A stretch of DNA of 5,072 nucleotides from Syntrophobacteria bacterium (GTDB taxonomy: Bacteria; Desulfobacterota; Syntrophobacteria; JARFUL01), in assembly GCA_029289015.1 (NCBI GenBank), contig JARFUL010000272.1:1-5072 (forward strand), given 5' to 3'. Below the pieces are notes generated by a model that was not told the DNA's origin, did no database searches, and saw nothing but the letters and a program-made list of their open reading frames with translations. How positions within the stretch are numbered: position 1 is the first letter of the stretch; every line of letters begins with the position of its first letter. The position numbers were made by a program, and so were the translations under genes. Below are positions 4,501-5,072 of this stretch, in pieces.

Positions 4501-4818
4501 ATGACTTTCGATCTGGAAGAGAAGCTCTACGTCTTTGAGGTGACCCTGGGGTTCCGGTCCAACGGGGAGGAGGTCATCTCCATGCCCTTCCTCGTTTTGG
4601 CCGACGACCCGGAGGAGGCGGAGGAGCTGGCCCTTGTCCATTTGAACAGTCTGGACGCGGGGGACAGGTTCTGGGTGGCCGAGCTGAGCGAGCCGGTGGA
4701 CGCGGGGGAGTTCGACAAGGCCGTGGCCGAAGGGGAGCGGGACCCCTGGCGCCACCTTGAGGAGATGGAGAATTGCGACCTTGTGGAGCTTCTCATGGAG
4801 CGCTCCCTCAATTATTGA
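4501..4818 (+). CDS. Unrecognised small acidic protein, 105 aa
   Basis: I do not recognise this family. The frame runs from ATG 4501 to TGA 4818 with GC-rich codon use like its neighbours, which supports it being real. The protein is soluble and strongly acidic, with Asp/Glu runs such as ADDPEEAEELA (34-44). Secondary structure reads as strand (KLYVFEVTLGFRSN, 8-21), strand (EEVISMPFLVLAD, 23-35), helix (PEEAEELALVHLNSL, 37-51), strand (RFWVAELSEPVD, 56-67), then helices at 68-78 and 84-101. This is a small alpha/beta fold with one Cys (92) and no catalytic motif that I can see. No signal peptide. It is divergent from queF and converges on ilvE with a 19-bp gap, so it is probably transcribed alone. 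The Shine-Dalgarno match is poor (GAGG directly abuts the ATG; GGA lies at 4490-4492). Confidence 0.75.
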   Translation: MTFDLEEKLYVFEVTLGFRSNGEEVISMPFLVLADDPEEAEELALVHLNSLDAGDRFWVAELSEPVDAGEFDKAVAEGERDPWRHLEEMENCDLVELLMERSLNY

Positions 4819-4837
4819 CAGCGACCAAGCCCGCAGG

Positions 4838-5072
4838 CTAGACCGGAGTGCACCAGTCGTACCTGTCGGGTATCTCCCCGTACTGGATTGCCACTATCTC
4901 GTCGAAGAGCCTCTTTGAGAGCTCCCCCGCGACCCCCTCGTTCACCACGATGGTATGGTCCCCGTGCACTATTTCGCCCACGGGCGAGACCACGGCCGCG
5001 GTGCCGGTGCCGAAGACCTCCCTGAGCGTGCCCTCCCTGGACGAGGCCACGAGCTCTTCGATGGAGATGGCC
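4838..5072 (-). CDS. ilvE: Branched-chain amino acid aminotransferase, C-terminal part (runs off right edge)
   Basis: The visible 77 residues are the C-terminus of a fold-type IV pyridoxal-phosphate aminotransferase that interconverts leucine, isoleucine and valine with their 2-oxo acids. Diagnostic parts: IEELVASSREGTLREVF, then GTGTAAVVSPVG (visible residues 21-32), whose Thr-Ala pair contacts the cofactor phosphate in this family. The ending IQYGEIPDRYDW (62-73) matches the closing IQxG...D..W pattern of the long (type II) form shared by mycobacterial and eukaryotic-like enzymes. It ends with TAG at 4840-4838. The frame is open to the edge, so the catalytic Lys and the start lie outside the window. 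The GTG at 5050 is internal and not a start. Confidence 0.93.
   Translation of the reverse strand, partial: AISIEELVASSREGTLREVFGTGTAAVVSPVGEIVHGDHTIVVNEGVAGELSKRLFDEIVAIQYGEIPDRYDWCTPV

Overview
This is a GC-rich bacterial segment (about 65% G+C in the sampled coding DNA) with compact gene packing. A bacterial source is indicated by clear Shine-Dalgarno sequences in front of several genes, promoter-like -35/-10 pairs (one with a perfect TATAAT), a bacterial-type clamp-binding motif in the Y-family polymerase, and a bacterial-type QueF. Arginine codons AGG and CGG are common. I cannot name the phylum from sequence alone; a Gram-negative, deltaproteobacterium-like or related lineage is a guess. 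I see no IS element, CRISPR array, tRNA or rRNA.

Layout. Positions 1-189 are an AT-rich patch (58 G+C in the first 180 bases, 32%). It holds the start of an unrecognised minus-strand gene running off the left edge. Next, on the minus strand, come dinB (DNA polymerase IV, 164-1345), a Nudix hydrolase (1479-1943) and an unrecognised 141-residue protein (1993-2418). The 141-aa gene and the Nudix gene probably share a promoter near 2457-2485. dinB has its own promoter, which overlaps the terminator behind the Nudix gene. A plus-strand integral membrane methyltransferase-like protein (2578-3192) is divergent from that block. It converges, 6 bp apart, on a minus-strand two-gene operon, queF (GTG start, 3845-4243) followed by the yhhQ-type transporter (3199-3858), overlapping by 14 nt. 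A 257-bp AT-richer region (4244-4500) separates queF from a divergent, acidic, unrecognised 105-aa protein (4501-4818). The right edge holds the C-terminal 77 residues of a branched-chain amino acid aminotransferase (ilvE, minus strand).

How the genes work together. queF and yhhQ form a 7-deazaguanine module: the transporter would bring in a queuosine precursor and QueF reduces preQ0 to preQ1, which feeds tRNA queuosine modification. dinB and the Nudix hydrolase both fit tolerance of damaged DNA or nucleotides, but they appear to be separate transcripts. The rest is ordinary chromosomal housekeeping.

Places most worth a second look: the queF leader, which carries a promoter centred on an inverted repeat, a 5'-end hairpin, a terminator-like hairpin and a competing 8-bp long-range pairing next to the Shine-Dalgarno sequence, yet no recognisable preQ1 riboswitch; and the abrupt composition break at the 3' end of dinB, which suggests the edge of acquired DNA. 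I found no convincing new multi-gene system in this window.
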